From Bacillota bacterium (GTDB lineage Bacteria; Bacillota; Bacilli; Alicyclobacillales; SLC66), in the NCBI GenBank assembly GCA_021793015.1, contig JAJYTO010000010.1:1-35227 (forward strand): DNA of 35,227 nucleotides. Direction: 5' to 3'. The notes below the pieces were generated by a model. The model saw only the letters and a list, made by a program, of their open reading frames with translations, had not been told where the DNA came from and did no database searches. The stretch's first letter is position 1. Each line of letters begins with the position of its first letter. This document shows positions 23,596-31,856 of this stretch, piece after piece. The position numbers were made by a program, and so were the translations under genes.

Positions 23596-25065
23596 ATGGC
23601 CATACTGGCGGAATTGCAACCGGTCATGCACGATTTTCTCCAGCGCGGACTGGTGATAAGCCCCTGGCTGGCGGGCGTCAATGAAAATCGGCGGTTCGAT
23701 GAAGAGGTCTTCTTTCTCATCGACAAAGCGGCGCAGGAATATACGGAGACGGCTTGGACGGAGGAATTGCAGAGCAGGGTGTTTCAGGACTTGCCCGCGA
23801 TGCCACGCTTGCCGAGAACCGCGTTCTATGAAATCTGCGCTTCGACAGCCGTCTGGCTGGCGCATGGGGAGATGGGCCAAACGGACGCAACCGTCGAACT
23901 GGCGGCGCGCGCGATCGCGACGGTCCAGCAGTTTTGCCGCGACTACGATCTCGGGACTCTCGTTCAACTGTACGGACTGTCCACGCAGTACGAGAACCAC
24001 CAGGCTGTGGCGTATTACGGGCAAATGCCCGAGCGGATCTTCGCTCTCGGGCATTGGCACCGACCGTGGGTGGATTATTCACTGAGCGACGAATTGGCGT
24101 TCGGAATACTGGTGGGAAATTATCTTGTCCGGGAGGTGGACGGACAGAGCATGGTCACGCTCTCCGCCAAAGGCATGAAGACCTTTCGGGAGACGGAACA
24201 GTTTCTGACGGAAACGGGCTATCTGGCCCACCGGGTGCGGCAGCTCCACCTCTCGCGCTTCAGCCTGTTGCCGAACTTTGAGGAGTTGGCCACAGCGATC
24301 TTGCCGGACTGGATTCCGCAGAGGCGGGAGTTCTGTGTGTGGACGGGCGTCGAACCGGGAATGAAGGTGCTGGAGTTGGGATGCGGCGACGGCCTGTTCA
24401 CGTTTGAGAGCGGGTTGGCGGATCGCGTGGGCCCATCCGGACGGCTGGTCGCGACAGATCCGGCCAATGAGATGCTCGCAAAAGCGATGGCCAAGGGCCA
24501 GAAGAGGGCGGCAGATTGGGTCGAGTTTGTCCGGTCTCCGGCAGAGCGGCTGCCGTTTCCGGACGGCGCCTTCGACGCGGTTGTCGGCGTCTCCTTTTTG
24601 CATTTTACGGACCTGCCGCGAGCGCTGGCGGAGATGCGGCGGGTGGTGAAGCCGGGCGGAATCGCGGCGACCTTTTATCCGCTCCCTATGTCCCTCAGCG
24701 CCCCCTTTATTCAGGAGTGGTTCGCGCCGCTGCTGAAGTTGGCGGCGCAAGACCGGCGGGAAAGGCCGGACGATTTCCTGATCACCGCTGCGGAGATGGC
24801 CCAAGCCTGGAAACAGGCCGATTTCGGACACATGCAATTCCGTTCGGTGACCAGCCGGACATTATACTGGGATCCAGAGATGCTCAATCAGTTGTTCCTG
24901 GCAGTCGGATGGGGTCAGGAGGAATTGGCCAGGATACCCTGGAAGGCCCGAGAGGATGTGTTGGCGCAGGTGGCCGACCGGGGTGTGGATGTCTGCCGTC
25001 GGTATCCAAAGGAGGAGCGGATAGTCGGTTTCCCCATGCAGATGCTGAAGGCGACTCCCGTATAG
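23596..25065 (+). CDS. SAM-dependent methyltransferase with large N-terminal domain
   Basis: 489 residues from ATG 23596, with GGGAGGG ten bases upstream. The class I methyltransferase fold begins near residue 250: VLELGCGDGLFTFESG (motif I), VATDPANEML (acidic end of strand 2), FDAVVGVSFLHFTD (motif IV) and LAEMRRVVKPGGIAA (motif VI), as in the UbiE/Methyltransf_11 group. The N-terminal 240 residues are unrecognised, with many Trp, Tyr and Phe (VISPWLAGVNENRRFDEE, YGLSTQYENHQAVAYYG); they could bind the substrate. It is not in an operon. The substrate is unknown. In-frame starts at 23551 and 23569 lack ribosome sites. Confidence 0.85.
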   Translation: MAILAELQPVMHDFLQRGLVISPWLAGVNENRRFDEEVFFLIDKAAQEYTETAWTEELQSRVFQDLPAMPRLPRTAFYEICASTAVWLAHGEMGQTDATVELAARAIATVQQFCRDYDLGTLVQLYGLSTQYENHQAVAYYGQMPERIFALGHWHRPWVDYSLSDELAFGILVGNYLVREVDGQSMVTLSAKGMKTFRETEQFLTETGYLAHRVRQLHLSRFSLLPNFEELATAILPDWIPQRREFCVWTGVEPGMKVLELGCGDGLFTFESGLADRVGPSGRLVATDPANEMLAKAMAKGQKRAADWVEFVRSPAERLPFPDGAFDAVVGVSFLHFTDLPRALAEMRRVVKPGGIAATFYPLPMSLSAPFIQEWFAPLLKLAAQDRRERPDDFLITAAEMAQAWKQADFGHMQFRSVTSRTLYWDPEMLNQLFLAVGWGQEELARIPWKAREDVLAQVADRGVDVCRRYPKEERIVGFPMQMLKATPV

Positions 25066-25195
25066 CATGGGCAGGCGCAACTGAGCGCCATCGATGCATG
25101 GGAAGCAACTCGACACAGTCCATGGACTGCAGGAAGTCCGCCTGAGCCGCCCAGCATCGGAAACAGACACTGGACGGGCCGGCAGTCGCCTTCTG

Positions 25196-25213
25196 GAACC
25201 GCTCTGCCGGTTC
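25196..25213. terminator. Hairpin between convergent methyltransferase and glnS
   Basis: GAACCG (25196-25201) pairs with CGGTTC (25208-25213), loop of six. A competing stem pairs CCGGCAG (about 25180) with CTGCCGG (25204-25210). No long T-run on either side. Confidence 0.35.
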
Positions 25214-25218
25214 TTCAC

Positions 25219-26871
25219 TCATACTCCAAACGAACTCTTCAGCGAAACGACGCGATTGAATACGAGGCGATCCGGTGTGGTCAACTTGGGATCGGCGCTG
25301 AAGTAGCCGTGTCGAAAAAACTGAAACTTGTCGTACGGTTTGGCGCTTTTCATCGATGATTCCACAAAGCCCTGCACGATTTCCAGCGAATTCGGATTGA
25401 TCCGTGTCAGCATGGAATCGGATTCATCGGTTGCGCCGTCTCTTACCAACGGCTCGTACAGGCGAAACTCAGCCGGCGCGGCGTCGTCGGCGCTCACCCA
25501 ATGGATGGTGCCCTTGACCTTGCGTCCGCTGAAACCTGATCCGCTCTTTGTCTCCGGATCATACGTACAGAGCAGTTCCGCAACACGCCCGTCCGCATCC
25601 CTGACGACCTCCTCACAACGGATGAAGTAGGCGTGCTTGAGCCGCACTTCATTGCCAGGGTACAGCCGGAAGTATTTGGGCGGCGGATTATCCATAAAAT
25701 CATCCTGTTCAATGTAAATCACTCTGGAAAATTTCACGGTTCGCGTTCCGAGGTCCGGGTTTTCGGAGTTGTTTTCCGCCTCCAGCCACTCCATCTGTCC
25801 TTCCGGATAATTGATGACGACCACGCGCAACGGTCGCAGCACGGCCATGGTCCGAGGAGCCTTGAGCTTGAGATCTTCACGCACAAAATGTTCCAGCATC
25901 CGTTCATCAACGATGCTGTTGCTCTTGGACACACCGATTGCCCGTTCGAAGTTGCGAATCGCTTCTGGCGTATAACCCCTGCGCCGAAGTCCCGACAGCG
26001 TCGGCAGGCGCGGGTCGTCCCATCCGTCCACCACCCGTTCACTCACCAATTGTTTCAGCTTGCGCTTGCTCGTCACGGTATTCGGCAGGTTGAGCGGCGC
26101 AAATTCATACTGCCGCGGCCGATTTGGCATCTCGCATTCGCGCACAACCCAGTCGTAGAGCGGTCGGTGGTCCTCGAATTCGATGGTGCAAAGGGAATGG
26201 GTCACGCCTTCAATCGCGTCTCCAAGCGGATGCGCGTAATCATACATCGGATACACGCACCACGCGTCTCCAGTGCGATGGTGCACGGCGTGGGCAATGC
26301 GATACAACACGGGATCCCGCATATTGAGATTCGGCGAAGCCATGTCGATTTTCGCGCGCAGCACTTTCGCGCCGTCGGCATATTCGCCTCTCTTCATATG
26401 CGTGAAGAGCTCCAGGTTCTCCTCCACGCCGCGGTTTCGAAACGGACTCTCCTGACCTGGTACGGTCAGCGTTCCGCGAGTTTCGCGAATGCGCTCGGCA
26501 GATAAATCGCACACGTACGCCTTGCCCTTTTGTATCAGCAGCCGCGCACGTTCATACATCTCCTCAAAATAATCAGAAGCAAAGCACAGACTGGCCCACT
26601 CAAAACCGAGCCAGCGCACGTCTTCCTCGATCGCCCTGACATATTCCTCATCCTCTTTGAGCGGATTGGTGTCGTCAAAGCGCAGATTCGTTCTCCCGCC
26701 AAACTCGGCTGCGAGTTCAAAATTGAGACATAGAGACTTTGCGTGTCCAATATGCAGGTAACCGTTGGGTTCTGGAGGAAATCTCGTGACAACTTGCGGC
26801 GTCTGACCAGAACGGACATCTCCGCTGATTATACTCTTAATGAAATTCGACGGCATCGATACTTTATCCAA
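25219..26871 (-). CDS. glnS: Glutaminyl-tRNA synthetase
   Basis: 550 residues, like bacterial GlnRS. The class I signatures are [15 protein letters not shown] (HIGH at 40-43) and the KMSKS variant VTSKRKL (about 270). Other GlnRS landmarks are [30 protein letters not shown] (GluRS lacks this spacing) and the C-terminal anticodon-binding barrels ([30 protein letters not shown]). It charges tRNA-Gln directly. TTG 26871 is the longest start and AGAGGATGGG lies before it; ATG 26856 is an alternative. GlnRS is uncommon in Bacillota, most of which use GluRS plus GatCAB. Confidence 0.95.
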   Translation of the reverse strand: MDKVSMPSNFIKSIISGDVRSGQTPQVVTRFPPEPNGYLHIGHAKSLCLNFELAAEFGGRTNLRFDDTNPLKEDEEYVRAIEEDVRWLGFEWASLCFASDYFEEMYERARLLIQKGKAYVCDLSAERIRETRGTLTVPGQESPFRNRGVEENLELFTHMKRGEYADGAKVLRAKIDMASPNLNMRDPVLYRIAHAVHHRTGDAWCVYPMYDYAHPLGDAIEGVTHSLCTIEFEDHRPLYDWVVRECEMPNRPRQYEFAPLNLPNTVTSKRKLKQLVSERVVDGWDDPRLPTLSGLRRRGYTPEAIRNFERAIGVSKSNSIVDERMLEHFVREDLKLKAPRTMAVLRPLRVVVINYPEGQMEWLEAENNSENPDLGTRTVKFSRVIYIEQDDFMDNPPPKYFRLYPGNEVRLKHAYFIRCEEVVRDADGRVAELLCTYDPETKSGSGFSGRKVKGTIHWVSADDAAPAEFRLYEPLVRDGATDESDSMLTRINPNSLEIVQGFVESSMKSAKPYDKFQFFRHGYFSADPKLTTPDRLVFNRVVSLKSSFGV

Positions 26872-27223
26872 GTGTACCCATCCTCTGTTCTATATGAATT
26901 GCCAACTTGTCATTCAATCATGTCGTACAAAAACAGGCAAATTGAATGGATTTTTCATCCGATCATATCGACAGCACATCTGTTTGTCAACACCTCCGGA
27001 AAAATCTTCGGAAAGATCTCCAGAGACCTTGCGGGATCCTTCCTTGCACTGTGCGATTCCCGCCGCAATCAAGCGCTGACCCATCATGCCGTGTCCGCGG
27101 GAGCAGGGATGCCGTCCACCCGGCGCTTCCCATGTGATTGCAGACTCCCCCTCCTCATGCTAACCTACTGGAGGCCGTCCTAACAGAGACTGCCCGCACG
27201 CGGAAAACAGCATGGAGGTTGTT
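26872..27223. other. Intergenic region between divergent glnS and pcrA
   Basis: It holds the glnS promoter near 26890-26917. The rest (26930-27200) has no convincing gene or clear structure; the pcrA promoter was not located. Confidence 0.5.
26889..26917 (-). promoter_or_regulatory. Sigma-A promoter of glnS
   Basis: On the minus strand TTGAAT (26917-26912) and TATAGA (26894-26889) are 17 bases apart. The predicted transcript starts only about 10 bases before TTG 26871, leaving a very short leader without room for a T-box. Confidence 0.6.
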
Positions 27224-29374
27224 ATGGCTACGGTTCAAACGACAACATTGACAGACAGGAAAGCGATCATAAGCGGACTCAACGACGAACAGCGCAGCGC
27301 GGTTGAAACGACGGAGGGACCATTGCTCATTGTGGCGGGCGCGGGTTCCGGGAAAACGAGCGTCATGACCCGGCGCATCGCCCATTTGATGAACCGCGGC
27401 GACGATGTCGATCCGTGGAATATCCTGGCGATCACATTCACAAACAGAGCCGCCCGCGAAATGAACGAGCGCGTCGAGCAGCTTGTCGGGGAAGCGGCCA
27501 GTGACATGTGGATATGCACATTCCACTCCATGTGCGTGAAAATTCTCCGCCGAGAAGCAGAACGAATCGGCTATCAGAACAATTTTTCCATTCTTGATGC
27601 GGACGATCAGGTGTCCACCGTCAAACAGTCAATGCTCGATTTGAACTACGACCTAAAAAAATTCGATCCCGCCGTGGTTCAATGGAAAATCTCCGCTGCA
27701 AAAAATGAACTTCTGACGCCCCGCGAATGGAAACGGGCGGGGCGAAAGTCATTGATCGACTCCGTGGCGGCTACGGTTTACACAGAATACCAGGCAAAGC
27801 TCGTCAGCAGCAACGCCATGGACTTTGACGATCTGATCTTTCGGACGGTCGATCTGTTCCTCACCCATCCTGATGTGCTGAAACTCTATCAACAGAAATT
27901 TCGCTACATTCACGTCGATGAATATCAGGATACGAATCGCGCCCAGTATAAGCTCGTCAGACTGCTGTCCGATAGACACCGCAATCTGTGTGTGGTGGGG
28001 GACTCCGATCAGGCCATTTATCGCTGGAGAGGGGCCGATATCTCCAACATTGTCAATTTTGAGCGCGACTACCCGGAAGCGGTTGTCATCAAGCTGGAAC
28101 AGAACTATCGCTCCACCGGCACAATCCTCGACGCCGCCAACGCAGTGATCCAAAACAATAGCCAACGCAAGGACAAGCGTCTGTGGTCTGCCAAGGGAGA
28201 GGGCGAAAAACTCGCGATCTACGCTGCGCTGGATCAAAGCGACGAAGCCGTCTACGTGATCGCAAAGGTGCAGGAACATGTGGCAAACGGCGGGCAGTTC
28301 AGCGACTGTACGGTGCTGTATCGAGCCAACGCGCAGTCGCGGGCCATTGAAGAAGCGTTCCTGCAGGCAGCCATGCCGTACAGGATCATCGGTGGCATGA
28401 CGTTTTACGACCGCCGGGAAATCAAGGATGTCATGGCTTATTTGAAGGCGCTCGCCAATCCGCAGGATGAGATTTCCCTGCTGCGCATCTGCAATGTGCC
28501 AAAACGCGGCATCGGCGAGGGAACGATCAGACGGTTGCTTGATTTTGCCCATGAGAATGAACTCACGCTGCTCGAAGCCATGGGCCGCGCGCAGGAGGCT
28601 GGACTGGTCGGCGGCGCCGCAGAGACGGTCCAGAACTTCCATACGCTCATACAGGGTCTGCACGATATGCAGGAGGGAATGTCCGTCACGGATCTGCTGC
28701 AGCAGACGCTCACACGCACAGGCTATCGCGACATGCTGGAGACAAGCCATAAAGAGGAAGATCAGAACCGGCTGGAAAACATTCGCGAGCTGTCGACTGT
28801 GACGCGCTCATTTGACCGCAGACGCCGCGGCGCCCTGGCGGATTTTCTGGCCGAAACCTCCCTCCTCTTTGATACAGACAAGGAAACGGGCAAGACCGAC
28901 AACGCAGTGCGCATGATGACGATGCACGCGTCAAAAGGGCTGGAGTTCCCCGTCGTGTTCATGATCGGCGTCGAAGAAACGCTCCTGCCGCACGCCCGTT
29001 CGCTGGATACGATCGAAGGCGTCGAGGAGGAGCGCAACCTGTGTTATGTCGCCATCACAAGGGCCAGAGAGAAGTTGCATCTCACTTACTGCGCAGAGCG
29101 CTCACTGTTCGGGCAGTGTCAACTCAATGACCCATCGCGCTTTTTGTCTGAAATTCCGCCCGCGCTGACGGAGCGGTCAGGCGCCGATCTGCAGGTGCAG
29201 ATCCGCTGGGGCGTCGGGCTGTCTGTTCGCCACCCCCAATTCGGGGTGGGTGTGGTCACAGACCTCGCGGGAAGCGGCGACGACCTTGAATTGACCATCA
29301 CGTTCTCGTCGAGGCACGGAACAAAGCTGGTGAAACCGAAACTGACGAGATTGCGGGTCATTGACGGTCAGTAG
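27224..29374 (+). CDS. pcrA: UvrD/PcrA-type superfamily 1 DNA helicase
   Basis: 716 residues from ATG 27224, preceded by GGAGG five bases upstream (the ATG at 27212 overlaps this ribosome site). It is a 3'-5' DNA helicase for repair and plasmid replication. Motifs in order: LNDEQRSAVETTEGPLLIVA (Q motif), AGAGSGKT (Walker A, 38-45), ITFTNRAAREM (Ia), HVDEYQDTN (II), VVGDSDQAIYRWRGA (III), LEQNYRST (IV), MTMHASKGLEFPVVF (V) and VAITRAREKL (VI). The C-terminal end (VRHPQFGVGVVTDL) resembles the PcrA Tudor-like region. The usual Bacillota partners pcrB and ligA are not adjacent. Confidence 0.95.
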   Translation: MATVQTTTLTDRKAIISGLNDEQRSAVETTEGPLLIVAGAGSGKTSVMTRRIAHLMNRGDDVDPWNILAITFTNRAAREMNERVEQLVGEAASDMWICTFHSMCVKILRREAERIGYQNNFSILDADDQVSTVKQSMLDLNYDLKKFDPAVVQWKISAAKNELLTPREWKRAGRKSLIDSVAATVYTEYQAKLVSSNAMDFDDLIFRTVDLFLTHPDVLKLYQQKFRYIHVDEYQDTNRAQYKLVRLLSDRHRNLCVVGDSDQAIYRWRGADISNIVNFERDYPEAVVIKLEQNYRSTGTILDAANAVIQNNSQRKDKRLWSAKGEGEKLAIYAALDQSDEAVYVIAKVQEHVANGGQFSDCTVLYRANAQSRAIEEAFLQAAMPYRIIGGMTFYDRREIKDVMAYLKALANPQDEISLLRICNVPKRGIGEGTIRRLLDFAHENELTLLEAMGRAQEAGLVGGAAETVQNFHTLIQGLHDMQEGMSVTDLLQQTLTRTGYRDMLETSHKEEDQNRLENIRELSTVTRSFDRRRRGALADFLAETSLLFDTDKETGKTDNAVRMMTMHASKGLEFPVVFMIGVEETLLPHARSLDTIEGVEEERNLCYVAITRAREKLHLTYCAERSLFGQCQLNDPSRFLSEIPPALTERSGADLQVQIRWGVGLSVRHPQFGVGVVTDLAGSGDDLELTITFSSRHGTKLVKPKLTRLRVIDGQ

Positions 29375-29505
29375 ATGTTTGGGTACAGACGAAACAGCGG
29401 CGGGAATGTTCTGGCTGCTGTGGCCCGAGTGATGGCGGACCGTGTAAAGTACAGATGGAACCGTTGCGGGCATGTTCCCGCAGACAGGAAGGCGGGGCTG
29501 ATCAT

Positions 29506-30486
29506 ATGACCTCTGCGTTGCCCCAGGGCCTGCAGACATGGCTCGCCGATCACGGATGGACCGCGCTGAGCAGTGAGCGGTTGACCGGAGGATTTTCAGC
29601 ATCCCTGTTCGCGCTTTGCATGCGCTCACAGTATGGCGCTGAGCGAAACATGATCTACAAGCAGTTTGCGCCCGGACGGTCCGATGAACTTTATGTGTAC
29701 AGACAACTGATTCCAAGGCTCGGCGGATACGCTCCCACTGCGCTGGCGTTCATTGACACGCCTGGGGAGTTGGGCATTCTCATGGATCATGCTGGTATAC
29801 CGGTAAAGTCAGTGCTGCTCATGAAAGACCGTGCAGGGCGGCAAGCAATTCTGACTGCCGCAATCACATGGCTGGCGGATCTCCATGTGCGATTTGCCGA
29901 GCACAGTCAATCCTGGCTGCAGGCGGGGATCATCGGACTCTATCCGTTTCAGTCTTCATTGGCCTATGCACAGGAGGCTCTGCAAGCGTTAACCTGGCTG
30001 GCCGAGCCACGCCAGCCGAGAAGTGTTGTCGATGCATCCACTCTATCCGAAATCAGCGCGATGATGGAATGGTTCTATCCACGCTATCCCGATTTTATGG
30101 ATGGCCGCACGACCATCACGCACGGCGATCCGCATCTGGAGAATCTGCTGTTTCAACACGGCCGCTTTTGTCTCATCGACTGGGAGTATACGGCGGTCGC
30201 CGTTCCTTCGCGCGACCTCGCCATCCTGCTGCAGGATGTGTTGGACGACGATATGCGCCACTCCCTGCGGACGACCTATTGGGATCAGTTGCGCCAGAAC
30301 GGATGGAGAGTCGATGAAGACGCATTTGAAATCGGATACCAGGCGTGTCTGTTTGACAATACGCTGATGATGTTGGGCTGGGAAGTGAGCAAATTCCGCG
30401 ACGGTCACCTCAACCAACCTGAACTCGAAGTGATCGTCGCGACGAAACTGCGCTGGCTGCGCGAATGCTTCCGACGGCTGCTCTGA
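29506..30486 (+). CDS. Aminoglycoside phosphotransferase-fold kinase-like protein
   Basis: 326 residues from ATG 29506 (AGGAAGGCGGGG nine or more bases upstream; ATG 29455 is in frame). APH/choline-kinase fold: a glycine-rich region LTGGFSASLFAL near residue 27, the catalytic loop THGDPHLENLL (Brenner motif, about 205-215) and the metal-binding LIDWEYTAVAVPSRDLA. Such proteins phosphorylate small alcohols, amino sugars or antibiotics; spore-coat CotS-type relatives are also common in Bacilli. The substrate cannot be told. It is 131 bases after pcrA on the same strand and may be co-transcribed. Confidence 0.82.
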   Translation: MTSALPQGLQTWLADHGWTALSSERLTGGFSASLFALCMRSQYGAERNMIYKQFAPGRSDELYVYRQLIPRLGGYAPTALAFIDTPGELGILMDHAGIPVKSVLLMKDRAGRQAILTAAITWLADLHVRFAEHSQSWLQAGIIGLYPFQSSLAYAQEALQALTWLAEPRQPRSVVDASTLSEISAMMEWFYPRYPDFMDGRTTITHGDPHLENLLFQHGRFCLIDWEYTAVAVPSRDLAILLQDVLDDDMRHSLRTTYWDQLRQNGWRVDEDAFEIGYQACLFDNTLMMLGWEVSKFRDGHLNQPELEVIVATKLRWLRECFRRLL

Positions 30487-30510
30487 ATCGCTCCCTGTGC
30501 AGCAAATACG

Positions 30511-30632
30511 GTGGTTCCTGCCGGTCGGATTCGTATATTGCGCCCCTGCTCAGACAGCGCTGTCGCACAACTCGCGACGGGCGCAATATACGAATCCTCC
30601 CCAAGCGGGTATTGCATTCGCGAAGAACACTG
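30511..30632 (-). repeat. Hairpin-family repeat, copy C (inverted)
   Basis: GGATTCGTATATTGCGCCC (30527-30545) and its exact complement (30579-30597) form a 19-bp stem. The core between them reads, on the minus strand, GTCGCGAGTTGTGCGACAGC, and the outer end CAGTGTTCTTCGCG is at 30632-30619. The element lies in opposite orientation to copies A and B, between the APH-fold gene and nadA. Confidence 0.85.
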
Positions 30633-30715
30633 TCGGCGTCTTTTTCATCCTGCTGATTGTGGTAGTGCGCGAGCGGCGTGGATGTCTGTTCTGGCAAATC
30701 ACCCGCCCAGAATTC

Positions 30716-30754
30716 GCCATCGGTTGATCACCCGATGGGCGATCAACCGATGGC
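30716..30754 (-). terminator. 14-bp hairpin across the nadA stop codon
   Basis: GCCATCGGTTGATC (30716-30729) and GATCAACCGATGGC (30741-30754) pair perfectly around an 11-base loop. The right arm includes the nadA stop (30743-30745). No U-run follows on the minus strand, so it may protect the 3' end of the nad transcript rather than terminate by itself. Confidence 0.5.
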
Positions 30755-31702
30755 GATCATCCGGTCGATGGCGACGCGCGCCCGCTCTGCAACGGCGTTC
30801 GGCACAGTCACGACATGCCTGTTCTGCTGCAGGGCGTCGAGCACTTTCTCGCGTGTGATCATCTTCATGAATGGGCAGACCGCCTCCCGATTCGCCGCGA
30901 CAAATCGCTTATCGGGACTTTTGCGGCGCATCTGGTGCAATATGCCCACCTCGGTCGCTACGATGAACTCCTTTGCGATGGAGTCGCCGGCGCGCCTCAG
31001 CATACCGCTCGTGGACAGCACATGGGTCCGTTCCACTGGAAGCGTGCCGTCAGCCAACTGATACAGACTCGCAGTGGAGCATCCACATTCGGGATGCACC
31101 AGCAGTTCTGCCTCCGGGTGTTCCATTAGCACAGTCTCCACCTGGCTGGCGGCGATCCCCGCGTGTACGTGACATTCCCCCATCCAGATATGCATGTTTT
31201 CACGCTGTGTCACTCGCTGCACATACGATCCCAGGAACAGATCCGGAAGAAACAGTATCTCCTGCTCCTCGGGAATCGACCGCACCACCTGTACAGCATT
31301 GGATGACGTGCAGCAATAATCGCTCTCCGCCTTCACCTCCGCGGAAGTATTGACGTAAGCGACGACAGCAGCACCCGGATAGTCAGCCTTCCAGGCGCGC
31401 AGGTCGTCTGCGCTGATCGAATCCGCGAGCGAACAGCCCGCTTCCAGATCGGGAAGCAGCACAGTCTTTGTGGGATTGACGATCGCCGCTGTCTCAGCCA
31501 TAAAATGCACCCCACAAAATACGATCACATCCGCATCCGTGGCGGCCGCCGCACGCGCCAGCGCCAGGGAATCCCCCACCTCATCGGCGACGTCCTGAAC
31601 CTCGGGCCGCTCGTAATTGTGAGCGAGAATGATAGCGTTCCGCCGTTTTTTCCACTCCCTGATGTCCGCGTCAAGCCGCGGTGTGACGCCCACTGTGGTC
31701 AT
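30743..31702 (-). CDS. nadA: Quinolinate synthase
   Basis: 319 residues, NadA length. It condenses iminoaspartate and dihydroxyacetone phosphate to quinolinate in NAD synthesis, using a 4Fe-4S cluster. Cysteines for the cluster are likely those in EAGCSLAD, PECGCS and REAVCPFM. Other family motifs are ILAHNYERPEVQDVAD, VFCGVHFMAETAAI, YVNTSAEVKAESD and IWMGECHVHAGI. ATG 31702 has GAGG five to eight bases upstream. It is the last gene of the nadC-nadB-nadA operon, separated from nadB by a 150-base structured spacer. Confidence 0.97.
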   Translation of the reverse strand: MTTVGVTPRLDADIREWKKRRNAIILAHNYERPEVQDVADEVGDSLALARAAAATDADVIVFCGVHFMAETAAIVNPTKTVLLPDLEAGCSLADSISADDLRAWKADYPGAAVVAYVNTSAEVKAESDYCCTSSNAVQVVRSIPEEQEILFLPDLFLGSYVQRVTQRENMHIWMGECHVHAGIAASQVETVLMEHPEAELLVHPECGCSTASLYQLADGTLPVERTHVLSTSGMLRRAGDSIAKEFIVATEVGILHQMRRKSPDKRFVAANREAVCPFMKMITREKVLDALQQNRHVVTVPNAVAERARVAIDRMIAIG

Positions 31703-31750
31703 ACCGCCCTCACTCCTCTCCCTCTCCGTTTGCGGTCAGCCAGGGAACAT

Positions 31751-31856
31751 GCGATAAAGTCCTCTGCGCAGGCGACCTGATTCCAGAAATAGCGTTTGAG
31801 GCTTCAGCCAAACGCTATTTCTACTGCCACTCGCCTGCCGAAATTTGGTTTATCAC
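31751..31856. repeat. Second palindrome family, copy 2, with nested hairpins between nadB and nadA
   Basis: GATAAAGTCC (31753-31762) and the TTTATCAC end (31849-31856) match the copy at 20883-20920. Inside are two further stems: GCAGGCG (31768-31774) with CGCCTGC (31832-31838), and AGAAATAGCGTTTG (31785-31798) with CAAACGCTATTTCT (31809-31822), 14 perfect pairs. The nadB stop (31853-31855) lies in the right end. The structure would separate nadB from nadA in the mRNA. Confidence 0.75.

Noticed and set aside
26872-26930. T-box leader for glnS
   Set aside because: The predicted promoter leaves only about 10 bases of leader, and no T-box sequence or specifier stem is seen.
27749-28750. 333-residue minus-strand frame
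   Set aside because: It is the antisense shadow of pcrA, which shows all helicase motifs.
30405-30858. Several open frames around 30405-30858
   Set aside because: They are translations of hairpin copy C and of the antisense of nadA.
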